Of a stretch of 25,402 nucleotides of DNA, positions 7,543 to 16,107 are shown piece by piece. How positions within the stretch are numbered: the stretch's first letter is position 1; each line of letters opens with the position of its first letter. The stretch comes from JAOAFZ01 sp964407325. Lineage in GTDB: Bacteria; Patescibacteriota; Microgenomatia; UBA1406; GWC2-37-13. A program made the position numbers and the translations under genes. The DNA is taken from contig CAYOVA010000020.1 in NCBI GenBank assembly GCA_964407325.1, forward strand, positions 1 through 25,402, in the 5' to 3' direction. The notes below the pieces were generated by a model. That model did not search any database, was not told the origin of the DNA, and was given only the letters and a program-made list of their open reading frames with translations.

Positions 7543-8796
7543 TTACGAAATCAATGTATCCTGGATTGATTCCGGAAGAGCTTCAGCTGGTGACCCGGAG
7601 GGTAGTTCCTGTACTTTATTAAGCCTTCTTTCAATTGTGCGCGATTTCCGTGTCGCGTCTTCAATGGTATTGCTGGCCTGGCGGAGCTTTTCGTTGGTCT
7701 TTTCGAGCAGGTCACCAAACTTGCCAAATTCGGTTTTCACAGCTCCGAGGATAGACCAAACTTCACTAGAGCGTTTTTCGATGGCCAACGTTCGGAAGCC
7801 CATTTGCAGACTGTTCAAAAATGCGGCAATGGTATTTGGTCCGCATACGCTTACCCGATACTGTCTTTGCAGGAGTTCGGGTAGTCCCCGTCTTTGTGTG
7901 ACTTCAGCATATAAACCTTCAATAGGTAAATAGAGGATTGCAAAATCTGTGGTATTGGGCGGGTCAATATATTTGGTGTAGATGTCTTTCGCTTCCGATT
8001 TAATTCTGTTTTCCAAGGCTTTGGTGAGCACTTCAACCTCTTCCTGTGAGCCTTTTTCCTGCGCTAGTATTAATCGCTGGTAGTCTTCGATGGGGAACTT
8101 AGCATCGATTGGTATCCACACCTGTTTTGTTGCATCATCACGTCCGGGGAGCTTAATAGCAAATTCGACGCGATCGTTGCTGCCTTTCTTTGTTGCCACG
8201 TTCTGTTCGAATTGGTCATGAGTAAGCAGCTGTTCCAGTAAGTTGCTCAGCTGTACCTCTCCCCAGGTACCACGGGTTTTTACATTGGTCAAAACCCGCT
8301 TTAAGTCACCAACGCCAGAAGCAAGAGTCTGCATTTCCCCCAATCCTTTATGGACCATTTCGAGCCGCTCGCTTACCATCTTAAACGATTCACCTAAGCG
8401 CTTTTCTAAAGTAGACTGCAACTTTTCGTCAACAGTCTGGCGCATCTTCTCAAGCTTTTCACTGTTATCCTTTTGTAGGCTTTCCATCTTCTGCTCTACC
8501 GTTTCCCTGATTTTTTCAAGACGCAGATCGTTTTTGTGCATCAACTCGGCAATACGCTTGTCCATCGAATCGCCAAAACTCTTGATGCTGTTATTGAGTT
8601 CCTCACGAATGCCTTTTTCACCTTCGCGGGATTCCTTGCGGTTCATTGAATTTTCTTCACGAAATACCTGTCCAATGCGACGAATTTCATCTTCAACTTT
8701 GGAGGTATCGGTGGTGTCTTTTTTGGTAAAGACCACAAAAAGGAGAGCTATATTGGCAAGCAAACTAACGATAGCGATAATAAGGGATAGATCCAT
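7543..8796 (-). CDS. rmuC: DNA recombination protein RmuC
   Basis: RmuC-family protein, a membrane-anchored predicted nuclease that limits recombination at inverted repeats. The N-terminal membrane helix spans about residues 4-23. It is followed by a long charged coiled coil (about 35-150, with heptad-like Glu/Lys/Leu and repeats such as EKIRETVEQKM and EKMRQTVDEKL). The RmuC domain then follows, with TRGTWGEVQLSNLLEQLL, IPIDAKFPIEDYQRL and ILYLPIEGLYAEV, plus a helical C-terminus. The 417 residues are within the family range. The nuclease activity is a family-level inference. The start at 8796 has TATAAT nine bases upstream. Confidence 0.95.
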   Translation of the reverse strand: MDLSLIIAIVSLLANIALLFVVFTKKDTTDTSKVEDEIRRIGQVFREENSMNRKESREGEKGIREELNNSIKSFGDSMDKRIAELMHKNDLRLEKIRETVEQKMESLQKDNSEKLEKMRQTVDEKLQSTLEKRLGESFKMVSERLEMVHKGLGEMQTLASGVGDLKRVLTNVKTRGTWGEVQLSNLLEQLLTHDQFEQNVATKKGSNDRVEFAIKLPGRDDATKQVWIPIDAKFPIEDYQRLILAQEKGSQEEVEVLTKALENRIKSEAKDIYTKYIDPPNTTDFAILYLPIEGLYAEVTQRRGLPELLQRQYRVSVCGPNTIAAFLNSLQMGFRTLAIEKRSSEVWSILGAVKTEFGKFGDLLEKTNEKLRQASNTIEDATRKSRTIERRLNKVQELPSGSPAEALPESIQDTLIS

Positions 8797-8805
8797 AGCC
8801 TATTC

Positions 8806-8811
8806 ATTATA
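8806..8811 (-). promoter_or_regulatory. -10 element of rmuC
   Basis: Perfect TATAAT on the minus strand, ending nine bases before ATG 8796; the leader would be about 2-3 nt. No good -35. Confidence 0.6.
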
Positions 8812-8845
8812 CAGAAAATAGTGGAGATGAGAGCTTATTTGGAAT

Positions 8846-10306
8846 TTAGATTAGTTTACTGCCTCGAAACAATTTCGGTTTGAGCCAGTCCTGGGGAGAT
8901 TTTTGCTGGCCACCACCGTTCTGGTCATCATTTTGCTGGCCGTTACTTTGAGGTTGTTGACTTTGAGCTGGCTGTTGTTGTGGCTGGGGAACCGGCTGCG
9001 GCATAGGAAAATTTTGCTGAGGCTGTACCGTTGGTTGCGGTTGGATGGGTTGTTGAGAAGGCATCTGTTGAGCCGACCCTTGCTGAGTTGGACTTGGCTG
9101 TGGAGGTCGTTGCATAGATTGTCCAAATGGCTGTGATTGTTGTGGTGATGGCATAGGTGGTCGTGGTGGCATTTGAGTCTGAGAAGGCATAGAGGGCTGT
9201 GGCTGCATCGAAGGTTGCGCTTGTGGCATTCGACCAGGTTGATTAAACGGTGCAGGCATCTGGCTTGGATTCATTGGCGGAAAGTCATCAAAGTCATCAA
9301 AATCGTCAAAGTCGTTCATCGGAGCAGGCCCCATGCCAGGACTCATAGGCGGTAGTCCACCTGGCGTAGGTGCTCTGCCACCGCCAAAAGTATTAAAAGG
9401 TGAAGGTTGGTTCATAGGCTGGGGATTTCCAAATGGTGATCCTCCCCCAAAACCTGAGTTAAATCCACCTGGATTTCCCGCGGGTGGCATTCCAAACCCT
9501 CCTGAAGCTGGTGGTGCTCCAAAGCCTCCTCCAAATCCACCAGGTGCTCCACCTCCAAATGCAGGTTTTGCCTGAGGCAGTTGTTTTTTTACAGCGCCCA
9601 GTTTCATAAGGTCGGCAGATACCTCAAAAGTAGCAGGATTTACCGAATAGGAAGTAAAGTTGTTTGTTGCAGCAAGGATACCGGTGTAGATATTGGTAGC
9701 AATATCCTTATCCATTTCAACACCAAGGTCTTTAACAACGTGATACACCATTTCTGATGTGGAAGAAATTGACTTGTTAACCAAGTTAATTGTTCCAAAG
9801 TTGTTGTTAATCAAATGGCGGTCTATGTTAATAATGTTTTTCCCCTGGAATTCGTTCTGATTTTCTGTATACAGAGGTCCAAGACTGTTCAAGTTAGGAA
9901 CATCCACTGTGATAATAAAATCTATTTTTCCCCCGGTGTATGAAAACTTGACTTCCTTTGGATCGATTTTAGCATTGTCGCCGGTAGGAACAATAATCAG
10001 GTTAAAAGAGTTTCCAGTGATGTTATAGTCTACTTTGTCTATTGCTCCGTCTGAATAAGGGAACGAAACTACGAGATGATTTCCCCCGGCTGCAAATGCA
10101 TTTTGTATTTTATCAGTGCCGGTAAGCTCAAAAGTAGGTTTTGAAGAGCATACTATAGATATATGTTTCCCCATTTTGGATAACGCAAGGTATAAGGCAG
10201 TTGCAGCTGCGATACCATCAATAGAAGGGTTATTCTGGAGTGCTATAATCCCAGAATTTTGTTTTTTGACGAGTTCTGTAATTTTCTTTATTTGACTCTG
10301 GTCCAT
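8846..10306 (-). CDS. Degenerate DHH-family phosphoesterase-like protein with long low-complexity C-terminal tail
   Basis: Residues 1-235 or so resemble the DHH domain of NrnA/nanoRNase-type proteins, but the metal motifs are altered. The first motif, usually with two Asp (NPDGDA type), reads NPSIDGIAA, and the namesake DHH reads D-R-H in NIDRHLINNNFG. The Asp of ITVDVPN is kept. Activity is therefore doubtful. From about residue 245 to 470 the protein is low complexity: first Gly/Phe/Pro-rich (GGFGGGFGAPP), then a triple FDD repeat (NDFDDFDDFDDF), then Pro/Gln/Met-rich. It ends in a short basic, apparently ordered peptide (DWLKPKLFRGSKLI). It lies four bases after the infB stop codon, so it is probably translated from the nusA-infB transcript. 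This is the slot where many bacteria carry nrnA (after rbfA), and rbfA is absent here. Confidence 0.85.
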   Translation of the reverse strand: MDQSQIKKITELVKKQNSGIIALQNNPSIDGIAAATALYLALSKMGKHISIVCSSKPTFELTGTDKIQNAFAAGGNHLVVSFPYSDGAIDKVDYNITGNSFNLIIVPTGDNAKIDPKEVKFSYTGGKIDFIITVDVPNLNSLGPLYTENQNEFQGKNIINIDRHLINNNFGTINLVNKSISSTSEMVYHVVKDLGVEMDKDIATNIYTGILAATNNFTSYSVNPATFEVSADLMKLGAVKKQLPQAKPAFGGGAPGGFGGGFGAPPASGGFGMPPAGNPGGFNSGFGGGSPFGNPQPMNQPSPFNTFGGGRAPTPGGLPPMSPGMGPAPMNDFDDFDDFDDFPPMNPSQMPAPFNQPGRMPQAQPSMQPQPSMPSQTQMPPRPPMPSPQQSQPFGQSMQRPPQPSPTQQGSAQQMPSQQPIQPQPTVQPQQNFPMPQPVPQPQQQPAQSQQPQSNGQQNDDQNGGGQQKSPQDWLKPKLFRGSKLI

Positions 10307-10310
10307 AATA

Positions 10311-11768
10311 CTATGAGATACATTTTAACACATCTCCAACTCGAATGTCTAGAATCGGGTAAAACAGCATACCACATTCCTGGTCTTTTTTAACCTCAAT
10401 TACCGGTTTGGCTCGCATTTTTAGTGAAACAAGCTTTGTTTTTCCAATTGGCTTGTCATTACGGTACAATTCAATCTGGTCACCGTTATTAATTTTACCT
10501 TTTGTTATCTTTGCACCAAAAATAGTTTCGTTCTCAATAATAAAGGTCGCTAGCACTTTTGCTTCGCCTTTCAAATTCTTTTCCTGATTCTCACGTTCCT
10601 GGAGAAGGGTACTTACTTCTTCCAGCTCTTCAAGGAGTTCGTAAATAATGGTGTACGTTTTGATAATTACTTTTTCCTGTTTTGCCAGCTCACGGGAAAT
10701 ATTTTCTACAGGGACAGAAAAACCAATAACCAATGAGCGCGTAGTCTTGGCAAGAAAAATATCTGATTTAGTAATTTCACCGATACCTGCGGACTGGATT
10801 ATGATATTTTCGTTTGTAGCGAGCGATTCAACTATAGCATCAAGGGAACCTTGAGAATCGGCTTTTAGGACAATAGAAAGTTTTTTCTTTTTTGTTTCTT
10901 CATCATTACCTAACATGGCAGCCCAGTCGTCAAATGAAACTGTTTTCTTCTCCGGTTCTGCATTTTCTTTCTTTTTTTCTTCAATTGTCAGGAATGTTCC
11001 CACTTCAGGCATTTCGCTGAATCCCAACAGTTCAACCGGTGCCGAAGGGACTATTTCGCGTACTGCCGTCCCCATATCGTTAAACATAGTGCGCACTTTT
11101 GCTTTGAGCTCTGAAGAATACAAGGTATCGCCAACTTTTAGTGTTCCGTTTTTAATTACGATACTTGCTACAATTCCTCTTTTGTCTTTTTTTGCCTCGA
11201 TTACGTATGTTTCCGGAGCAGCTGCAGGGTCGTACGTAAGGTTTAAATCGCTGGTAACCAGAAGAATTGATTCAAGTAAATCGGGGATCCCATCTCCTGT
11301 TTTAGCAGAAATATGTACTGCGGGAACGGTACCACCTTTTTCTTCGACGATAACTTCGTACTTCAGGAGGTCGTTTTTTACTTTTCCGGGATTTGCTTCC
11401 GGCAAATCAGTTTTGTTTAAGGCAACCACAAAAGGAATTTTTGCAGCCTTAATATGGTTAATTGATTCGACAGTTTGTGGTTTTAACGAATCCTTTGCAT
11501 CAATAACGAGAATGGCAATATCAGCAATATTTGCACCACGTGAGCGGAGTTTGGAGAAAGCCTCGTGTCCGGGAGTATCGATAAATGTGATCTTGTCAGT
11601 TGCATAACCTTTTATGCCGGTTGCAATCTCATATGCACCAATACGTTGGGTAATTCCACCGTGTTCTTTTGCCGCAAGACGACTCTTCCTGATATAGTCC
11701 AGGAGTGAGGTTTTTCCGTGATCGACATGTCCGAGTATGGTAACAATTGGCGGGCGTGCTACAGCCAT
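10311..11768 (-). CDS. infB: Translation initiation factor IF-2, short form without N-terminal domain
   Basis: GTPase that places initiator tRNA on the ribosome. The protein starts almost at the G domain: G1 GHVDHGKT at 13-20, switch region GGITQRIGAYE, G3 DTPGHE at 64-69, G4 NKTD at 118-121 and G5 SAKTGDG. Domain II, the C1 region (LSIVLKADSQGSLDAI) and the C2 domain (EYRNDK-like barrel ending GDVLKCIS) are complete. At 485 residues it lacks the N-terminal extension of the usual 700-900-residue bacterial IF-2, and no upstream in-frame extension is evident. A TATAAT overlaps the ATG itself, so it cannot serve this start; expression is more likely from the nusA promoter, with a 30-base gap after the nusA stop. 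Confidence 0.96.
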   Translation of the reverse strand: MAVARPPIVTILGHVDHGKTSLLDYIRKSRLAAKEHGGITQRIGAYEIATGIKGYATDKITFIDTPGHEAFSKLRSRGANIADIAILVIDAKDSLKPQTVESINHIKAAKIPFVVALNKTDLPEANPGKVKNDLLKYEVIVEEKGGTVPAVHISAKTGDGIPDLLESILLVTSDLNLTYDPAAAPETYVIEAKKDKRGIVASIVIKNGTLKVGDTLYSSELKAKVRTMFNDMGTAVREIVPSAPVELLGFSEMPEVGTFLTIEEKKKENAEPEKKTVSFDDWAAMLGNDEETKKKKLSIVLKADSQGSLDAIVESLATNENIIIQSAGIGEITKSDIFLAKTTRSLVIGFSVPVENISRELAKQEKVIIKTYTIIYELLEELEEVSTLLQERENQEKNLKGEAKVLATFIIENETIFGAKITKGKINNGDQIELYRNDKPIGKTKLVSLKMRAKPVIEVKKDQECGMLFYPILDIRVGDVLKCIS

Positions 11769-11798
11769 TATAAAAACGTAATTGATAATCTATGAGGT

Positions 11799-12974
11799 TT
11801 ACTCTTTAGGAGCTTCTTCGGATTCTTTTTCTACAGGTTCCTGTGTTTCCGCTTCTTCTGGTGTTTCAGCATCAACTGGAGCTTCTGCTTCTGTTTCCTT
11901 TGGTGGTGCGGGCACTTCTTCATCTGTTAGTTCTGATTGTGCAGGAAGTTTCTCTCCACTATCAGGAGCTGCGTCCTCTGTTTTGGTCGCCTTTGACTCT
12001 TCTACAATAGGAGCTACTTCTTTTGAAGGAATCTGAATAATATCGATTTCATATCCAGTAAGCCTTGAAGCCAAATTTACATTTACTCCATTTTTCCCAA
12101 TAGCCAACGGAGCCTGCGATTCTTCTACGGTAACCTTTGCAAGTTTTCTGTTTTCATCGAGTTCGACAGAAGTTATTTTTGCAGGTGACAAAGAACTAAT
12201 CAAGAATACTTTTCCATCGTTATTCCAGGGGATTACGTCAATCTTTTCCTGGCCACCGAGTTCGTCTGTTACTGTTTGCACACGAACGCCTTTCTGGCCT
12301 ACGCAAGCACCTACTGGATCCACTCCGCCTTGTGTGCTGTTTACAGCCAATTTTGCTCTTTCACCTGGCTCGCGAACTACTCTCTTGATTTCTACTGTTC
12401 CTGATGCAATTTCCGGAACTTCACGCTTAAATAGCTCGTTTAACAAAAATGAATCAGCGCGTGACAGGATAATACGTGAATGGCCGAATTTGTCTTCGAT
12501 AATATCTTTGATGTAGAACATGAGCTGGGTATTTACCCGATACTGCTCGTTTCTGATCTGTTCTTCTCGTGGGAGTAATCCTTCAGCTTTACCAATATCG
12601 ACATATACATTAAAATGATCTGCGCGGATAACACGACCTCGTATAAGTGTTCCCACCTGGTCGCGATACTGCGAAATAATAGTCTTTTTTTCTGCTTCAC
12701 GGATTTTCTGCAAGATTACCTGGCGGGCAGTTTGGGCTGCGATACGTCCGAAACCAGGAGGGGTAATATCTTTCCCGTCGCGCATTACCTTTGTTTCACC
12801 ATTATCTTTGCTTACTTGTACCGAGACTTCTTCATCCCACATTTCGGCGTGTTCCTTTTTAAACGCAGCAAGAACAGCTGCCTCAATAGAGGAGAGAACG
12901 TCTTGAGGTGAAATGCCTCTTTCGGACGCAACTTGATTCAGTGCTAACGCAAATTCACTTTTTACAATTCCCAT
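11799..12974 (-). CDS. nusA: Transcription termination/antitermination protein NusA
   Basis: RNA polymerase-binding elongation factor. Domains in order: N-terminal RNAP-binding domain (1-100), S1 domain (about 106-175, with GTLIRGRVIRADHFNVYVD), KH1 with GQKG at 226-229 and KH2 with GKNG at 293-296. A tail from about 320 to 391 follows that is Glu/Pro/Ala/Thr-rich, strongly acidic and probably disordered. The acidic repeats of E. coli NusA are absent; this tail is of a different, low-complexity kind. The start at 12974 is supported by an extended TGC-TATAAT seven bases upstream. It is the first gene of a nusA-infB-DHH unit. Confidence 0.96.
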   Translation of the reverse strand: MGIVKSEFALALNQVASERGISPQDVLSSIEAAVLAAFKKEHAEMWDEEVSVQVSKDNGETKVMRDGKDITPPGFGRIAAQTARQVILQKIREAEKKTIISQYRDQVGTLIRGRVIRADHFNVYVDIGKAEGLLPREEQIRNEQYRVNTQLMFYIKDIIEDKFGHSRIILSRADSFLLNELFKREVPEIASGTVEIKRVVREPGERAKLAVNSTQGGVDPVGACVGQKGVRVQTVTDELGGQEKIDVIPWNNDGKVFLISSLSPAKITSVELDENRKLAKVTVEESQAPLAIGKNGVNVNLASRLTGYEIDIIQIPSKEVAPIVEESKATKTEDAAPDSGEKLPAQSELTDEEVPAPPKETEAEAPVDAETPEEAETQEPVEKESEEAPKE

Positions 12975-12981
12975 AAGGTAA

Positions 12982-12990
12982 ATTATAGCA
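12982..12990 (-). promoter_or_regulatory. Extended -10 promoter of nusA-infB unit, leaderless type
   Basis: On the minus strand TGC is followed by a perfect TATAAT (12982-12987), which ends seven bases before ATG 12974. The -10 abuts a small inverted repeat, GCAC-N6-GTGC, just upstream (12988-13001), after a T-run; this could be part of a terminator for bL25, an operator, or chance. Confidence 0.7.
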
Positions 12991-13037
12991 CAAACAAGTG
13001 CAAAAAAGAGAGGAATTGAGGCAAAGAGGAAATGTGA

Positions 13038-13748
13038 TTATTCTTCTTTCTTTTCTTCAGCGGGAGCTTCACCAGCTTCTCCACCTTCAGTACTTTCGGC
13101 GCCTTCAGCAGCACCTTCGCCTTCGGCTGCTTCTGCATCCTCAGGAATTGTTGAAGTGGTATCCGGTTCAATACTTTCTTCCTTATGCTCGGTTAGAGAC
13201 ACAAGTACTGTTTCCGGGTCAGTAATAAACTCGTAGTCTGCTGATTTTGGAAGGTCGGAGACTGTAACATCCTGTCCAATTTCAGTAAGGTTTTCAAGAT
13301 TGATTTCGATTCCTGATGGAATATTGGTTGGCAATGCTTCAATAGTGACTTCATCCTGCTGGAAAAGTACGACAGCCCCATCTTTGACCGCAGGAGATTC
13401 GCCAATAAACTCAAGAGGAACCTGGGTTTCAATTTTCTGGTTCAGGTTAATTTTGCGGAAATCCACATGTAAAATAGCATCAGAAACAGGATGTTTTTGA
13501 ACAGCTTTAATAAGAGTAGGGACGGTATCTGAACCAGCCTGGACGTATACAACGCCGGTTTCTCCCGCTTCCTGATATACCTTTTTAAAGTCAGCTTCTT
13601 TTATTTGAATAGAGAGAGAAGTAAAATCTTTTCCAAAGATATTTGCGGGAAGAATACCCTCACGGCGGAGTTTCTTAACGCCTTTTCCGAGAACTTCGCG
13701 CTTGTCGCCCTGAATAGTTAGTTTTTCTTCCTGTTTTTTTGCTGCCAT
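13038..13748 (-). CDS. rplY: 50S ribosomal protein bL25, Ctc/TL5 form
   Basis: 5S rRNA-binding ribosomal protein of the long Ctc/TL5 type. The L25 domain (about residues 8-95) contains KREVLGKGVKKLRREGILPANIFG and HVDFRKI. The C-terminal beta-rich TL5 domain follows to about 190, with IPLEFIGESPAV-like and SGIEINLENLTEIGQDVTVSDL segments. A low-complexity tail of Ala, Glu and Gly (about 200-236) ends AEEKKEE. The tail resembles the acidic tail of the neighbouring NusA. The ATG lies 13 bases after the DUF4012 stop codon, so the two may share a transcript; a weak TATACC five bases upstream is possible but not convincing. Confidence 0.94.
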   Translation of the reverse strand: MAAKKQEEKLTIQGDKREVLGKGVKKLRREGILPANIFGKDFTSLSIQIKEADFKKVYQEAGETGVVYVQAGSDTVPTLIKAVQKHPVSDAILHVDFRKINLNQKIETQVPLEFIGESPAVKDGAVVLFQQDEVTIEALPTNIPSGIEINLENLTEIGQDVTVSDLPKSADYEFITDPETVLVSLTEHKEESIEPDTTSTIPEDAEAAEGEGAAEGAESTEGGEAGEAPAEEKKEE

Positions 13749-13761
13749 AGGTTGGTATAGA

Positions 13762-16092
13762 TTATTCTGTAAAAAATTCTATGAAAAAAATTTTATCTGC
13801 TGACAAAGATGTATTATAGTTAATTTTATTGTTTTTTACAACTGGAGAGAAGTTTTTATTTACTACGTACAGATTTTTCGGAAGATCAATAGAAATTGCA
13901 AAGTCCGAATTGGGTGATCCGATTTGCTTTTGTAGGATAAGCTGGTAAATACCGCTTCCTTTCTGTATTTTCTTGTTGAGCTGGTACTGAATTTCAATTT
14001 CACCAGTTTCCTGGGGAGGAACTTCGCTTAAAAAGCCAATAGTAGTATACATCTCTGACTCAATGTTATAGTCTTCCACTTCTTCGCCGTTATATAACAG
14101 TCGAGTAATAGTAATATCACGCGGCAACAGGAGCTGGAAGTAGTTTTTGTATGTTCCGCCAGGATATACATCCTTAAATGAATTGTTTTTATAGCCGACT
14201 GTAAGTGAATTTCGGATTGTCCCATCCTCACTGATTCGAATATTCATTTTTTCGTTTTTAGTCACGTAGAAATTTGCTTTGTTTACCCCGAGGTTGGCAT
14301 CTAAGGGGAATACATAATCAACAAGACAATTTGGATTGGGTGAAACGTTACAATTGAGTGTAATAGCTCGACCCGACCAGTAGTTATTGTCAATAAGTTT
14401 CTGTAAATCACTGTTAGTAAAATAGGCAACAATTTGTTTCTCATCGAGGGACTTTTTCGCCGCTTTAAACAGCTCCAAAGGGTTAGCTTCATATACCGCC
14501 AAAATCATCTGGTTCATCACTGCACCTAGGAATGACTTTTTTTGTGAAGAGCCCGGGAAAAAGTCTTTTTCGGCATACAACTGTGCTTTAATGTAGAAAT
14601 TTTCCGCGGTAACTGTTTCCTTGAAGTCTGGAATATACAGCTTGTCTAATGCTGTCAAAAAATGCTGAATTGCAGTTGTGGTTACTAAAACCACTCCGTC
14701 AAAATCAGAAATACCAAGACTTTCTTTGACAAAAAATTGAGCCTGCTGGGCATTTTCGGTAAAATCGGGAGAAAACGCAGAATCCCTCAAAAACCAGTTT
14801 GGCTGTTCAAGATAGTCTCGTATTGGATCGGGAGGTTGTACATGGATCGTGAGTTGCCCATCCGCATCGTATACGTCGTACACGTTGAAATCGGCAATAG
14901 ACAAGTTACGCATCGTTACGATGGCAAAGGATCCAATAAAACCACCTCCGGGTCGCAACTCCATATTATTTGCAAACAGAATAAGGTATTTGCGCTCTTC
15001 ATCCTTCCCGCCCAGCCAATCGATAAAAGGGAAAAAAGGCTGAAGCGATGTAATATACTGATTGTATTCGTGGAGCTGGGTTTTTGTTTGTTTTAGCTGT
15101 GGATTCCAACTTGGTATTTTCTGCTTTAGCACTCCCATACTTTCGTTTATTTCTCCAATCCGCTCAATAATGTTAGTAGTGAGTTGTGAAGTATACTCAG
15201 TTTCTGCAACTGTTTTATCGGTGCGGTAATACAAATCGCGCAGTTCCTCATTTCGTTTGGATATATATATTCCATTTTCGATTATCTTGCCTGCAGCCTG
15301 GTTAGCCAAAAACAAGTCATCAGGAAGAATTGCCAAGGAAAACAACGAAAAAGTTGGTCGCACCCAAGAGTACAAGGCTTTACTAATTCCAAGGAACGTA
15401 CGTGCCGTACCTAGTGTTGCTTCAGATTGCTCTACATTGTGTTCTCGTAGTTCTGATACAGCCTGGTAATGTAAATAGGAGCTCAACGCCAAAACAGGCG
15501 TAAACAAGGAATGGAATATGATGACAATCAAAAGGATAATTGGGATGCTGTATCGAGGATGGATAATTTCGTTTAATACTTCATATATAGATTTAGGACG
15601 CCTATGGTGGTGCTCAACGGGGTGTTTTGCTACCGGAACATGCTTTGGTTGTTCCAGTTGATGGTGGCTAATGGTAAGCAATTTGTCGCTGGTTTTTGCG
15701 AAACTGAACCAGAAGAGCGCTTCAAGATCTTTTTCAAAAAAATCTAAGGAAGTTTGGATATCGGCAATTTTTATTGAAGAACCGGTATAATTGGCTACAA
15801 GTTCCAGACATCGCTCCGCGGTTTTATGGTGGTTTAGAAATACAAAAATGTTCCGGGACTGGTGTTTGCTTATGACTTCGCGAAACGTACGCTCAGAAAT
15901 ATTGATAAAAAAGCATGCAAAATAAGGATCGAGCTTCTGTGGTATATCATCAAGAACTATCGCATCATTGTCATAGCTCGCGAGCTTGGTTTGCAGCATC
16001 CGGACATAACTGTCCCTTTCTTTTGTAACGATAAGAATTTTCTGCGTATCGGCCTCTTGTACCGTAGTCAGATGGAGAGAGCGTCCTTTCAT
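13762..16092 (-). CDS. DUF4012 membrane protein with cytoplasmic N-terminal domain
   Basis: A protein of 776 residues. Residues 15-140 look like an alpha/beta (Rossmann-like or receiver-like) domain, with strands KILIVTKER, DAIVLDD and NIFVFLNHH. A His/Arg-rich linker (about 143-168) leads to one membrane helix at about 181-204. The outer part has helices (about 205-350) and then the DUF4012 core, with the signature ELRPGGGF at 378-385 in a longer LILFANNMELRPGGG segment. A beta-rich C-terminal region follows (PGGTYKNYFQLLLP). DUF4012 proteins are common in CPR bacteria and actinobacteria, and their role is unknown, probably at the cell surface. The start has TAGAAT six bases upstream, overlapping the promoter of the divergent gene. 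bL25 follows 13 bases downstream. Confidence 0.88.
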   Translation of the reverse strand: MKGRSLHLTTVQEADTQKILIVTKERDSYVRMLQTKLASYDNDAIVLDDIPQKLDPYFACFFINISERTFREVISKHQSRNIFVFLNHHKTAERCLELVANYTGSSIKIADIQTSLDFFEKDLEALFWFSFAKTSDKLLTISHHQLEQPKHVPVAKHPVEHHHRRPKSIYEVLNEIIHPRYSIPIILLIVIIFHSLFTPVLALSSYLHYQAVSELREHNVEQSEATLGTARTFLGISKALYSWVRPTFSLFSLAILPDDLFLANQAAGKIIENGIYISKRNEELRDLYYRTDKTVAETEYTSQLTTNIIERIGEINESMGVLKQKIPSWNPQLKQTKTQLHEYNQYITSLQPFFPFIDWLGGKDEERKYLILFANNMELRPGGGFIGSFAIVTMRNLSIADFNVYDVYDADGQLTIHVQPPDPIRDYLEQPNWFLRDSAFSPDFTENAQQAQFFVKESLGISDFDGVVLVTTTAIQHFLTALDKLYIPDFKETVTAENFYIKAQLYAEKDFFPGSSQKKSFLGAVMNQMILAVYEANPLELFKAAKKSLDEKQIVAYFTNSDLQKLIDNNYWSGRAITLNCNVSPNPNCLVDYVFPLDANLGVNKANFYVTKNEKMNIRISEDGTIRNSLTVGYKNNSFKDVYPGGTYKNYFQLLLPRDITITRLLYNGEEVEDYNIESEMYTTIGFLSEVPPQETGEIEIQYQLNKKIQKGSGIYQLILQKQIGSPNSDFAISIDLPKNLYVVNKNFSPVVKNNKINYNTSLSADKIFFIEFFTE

Positions 16093-16094
16093 AG

Positions 16095-16104
16095 TATAAT
16101 TCTA
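16095..16104. promoter_or_regulatory. Overlapping divergent -10 elements (DUF4012 gene / nucleotidyltransferase gene)
   Basis: Plus-strand TATAAT (16095-16100) ends seven bases before ATG 16108. Minus-strand TAGAAT (16099-16104) ends six bases before ATG 16092. The hexamers overlap by two bases, the region AGTATAATTCTACT is nearly palindromic, and only 15 bases separate the two start codons. RNA polymerase cannot occupy both at once, so the genes should be mutually exclusive at initiation. No clear -35 on either side. Confidence 0.6.
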
Positions 16105-16107
16105 CTG

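Noticed and set aside
9173..9575. Plus-strand frames rich in Pro, Gly or Arg opposite the DHH protein tail, possible tandem repeat or CRISPR
   Set aside because: They are antisense shadows of the low-complexity Gly/Pro/Gln tail; the repeats are irregular and have no spacer structure.
12988..13001. GCAC-N6-GTGC as a bL25 terminator or nusA operator
   Set aside because: Only four base pairs and the T-run lies on the wrong side for a terminator of bL25; too weak to call separately.
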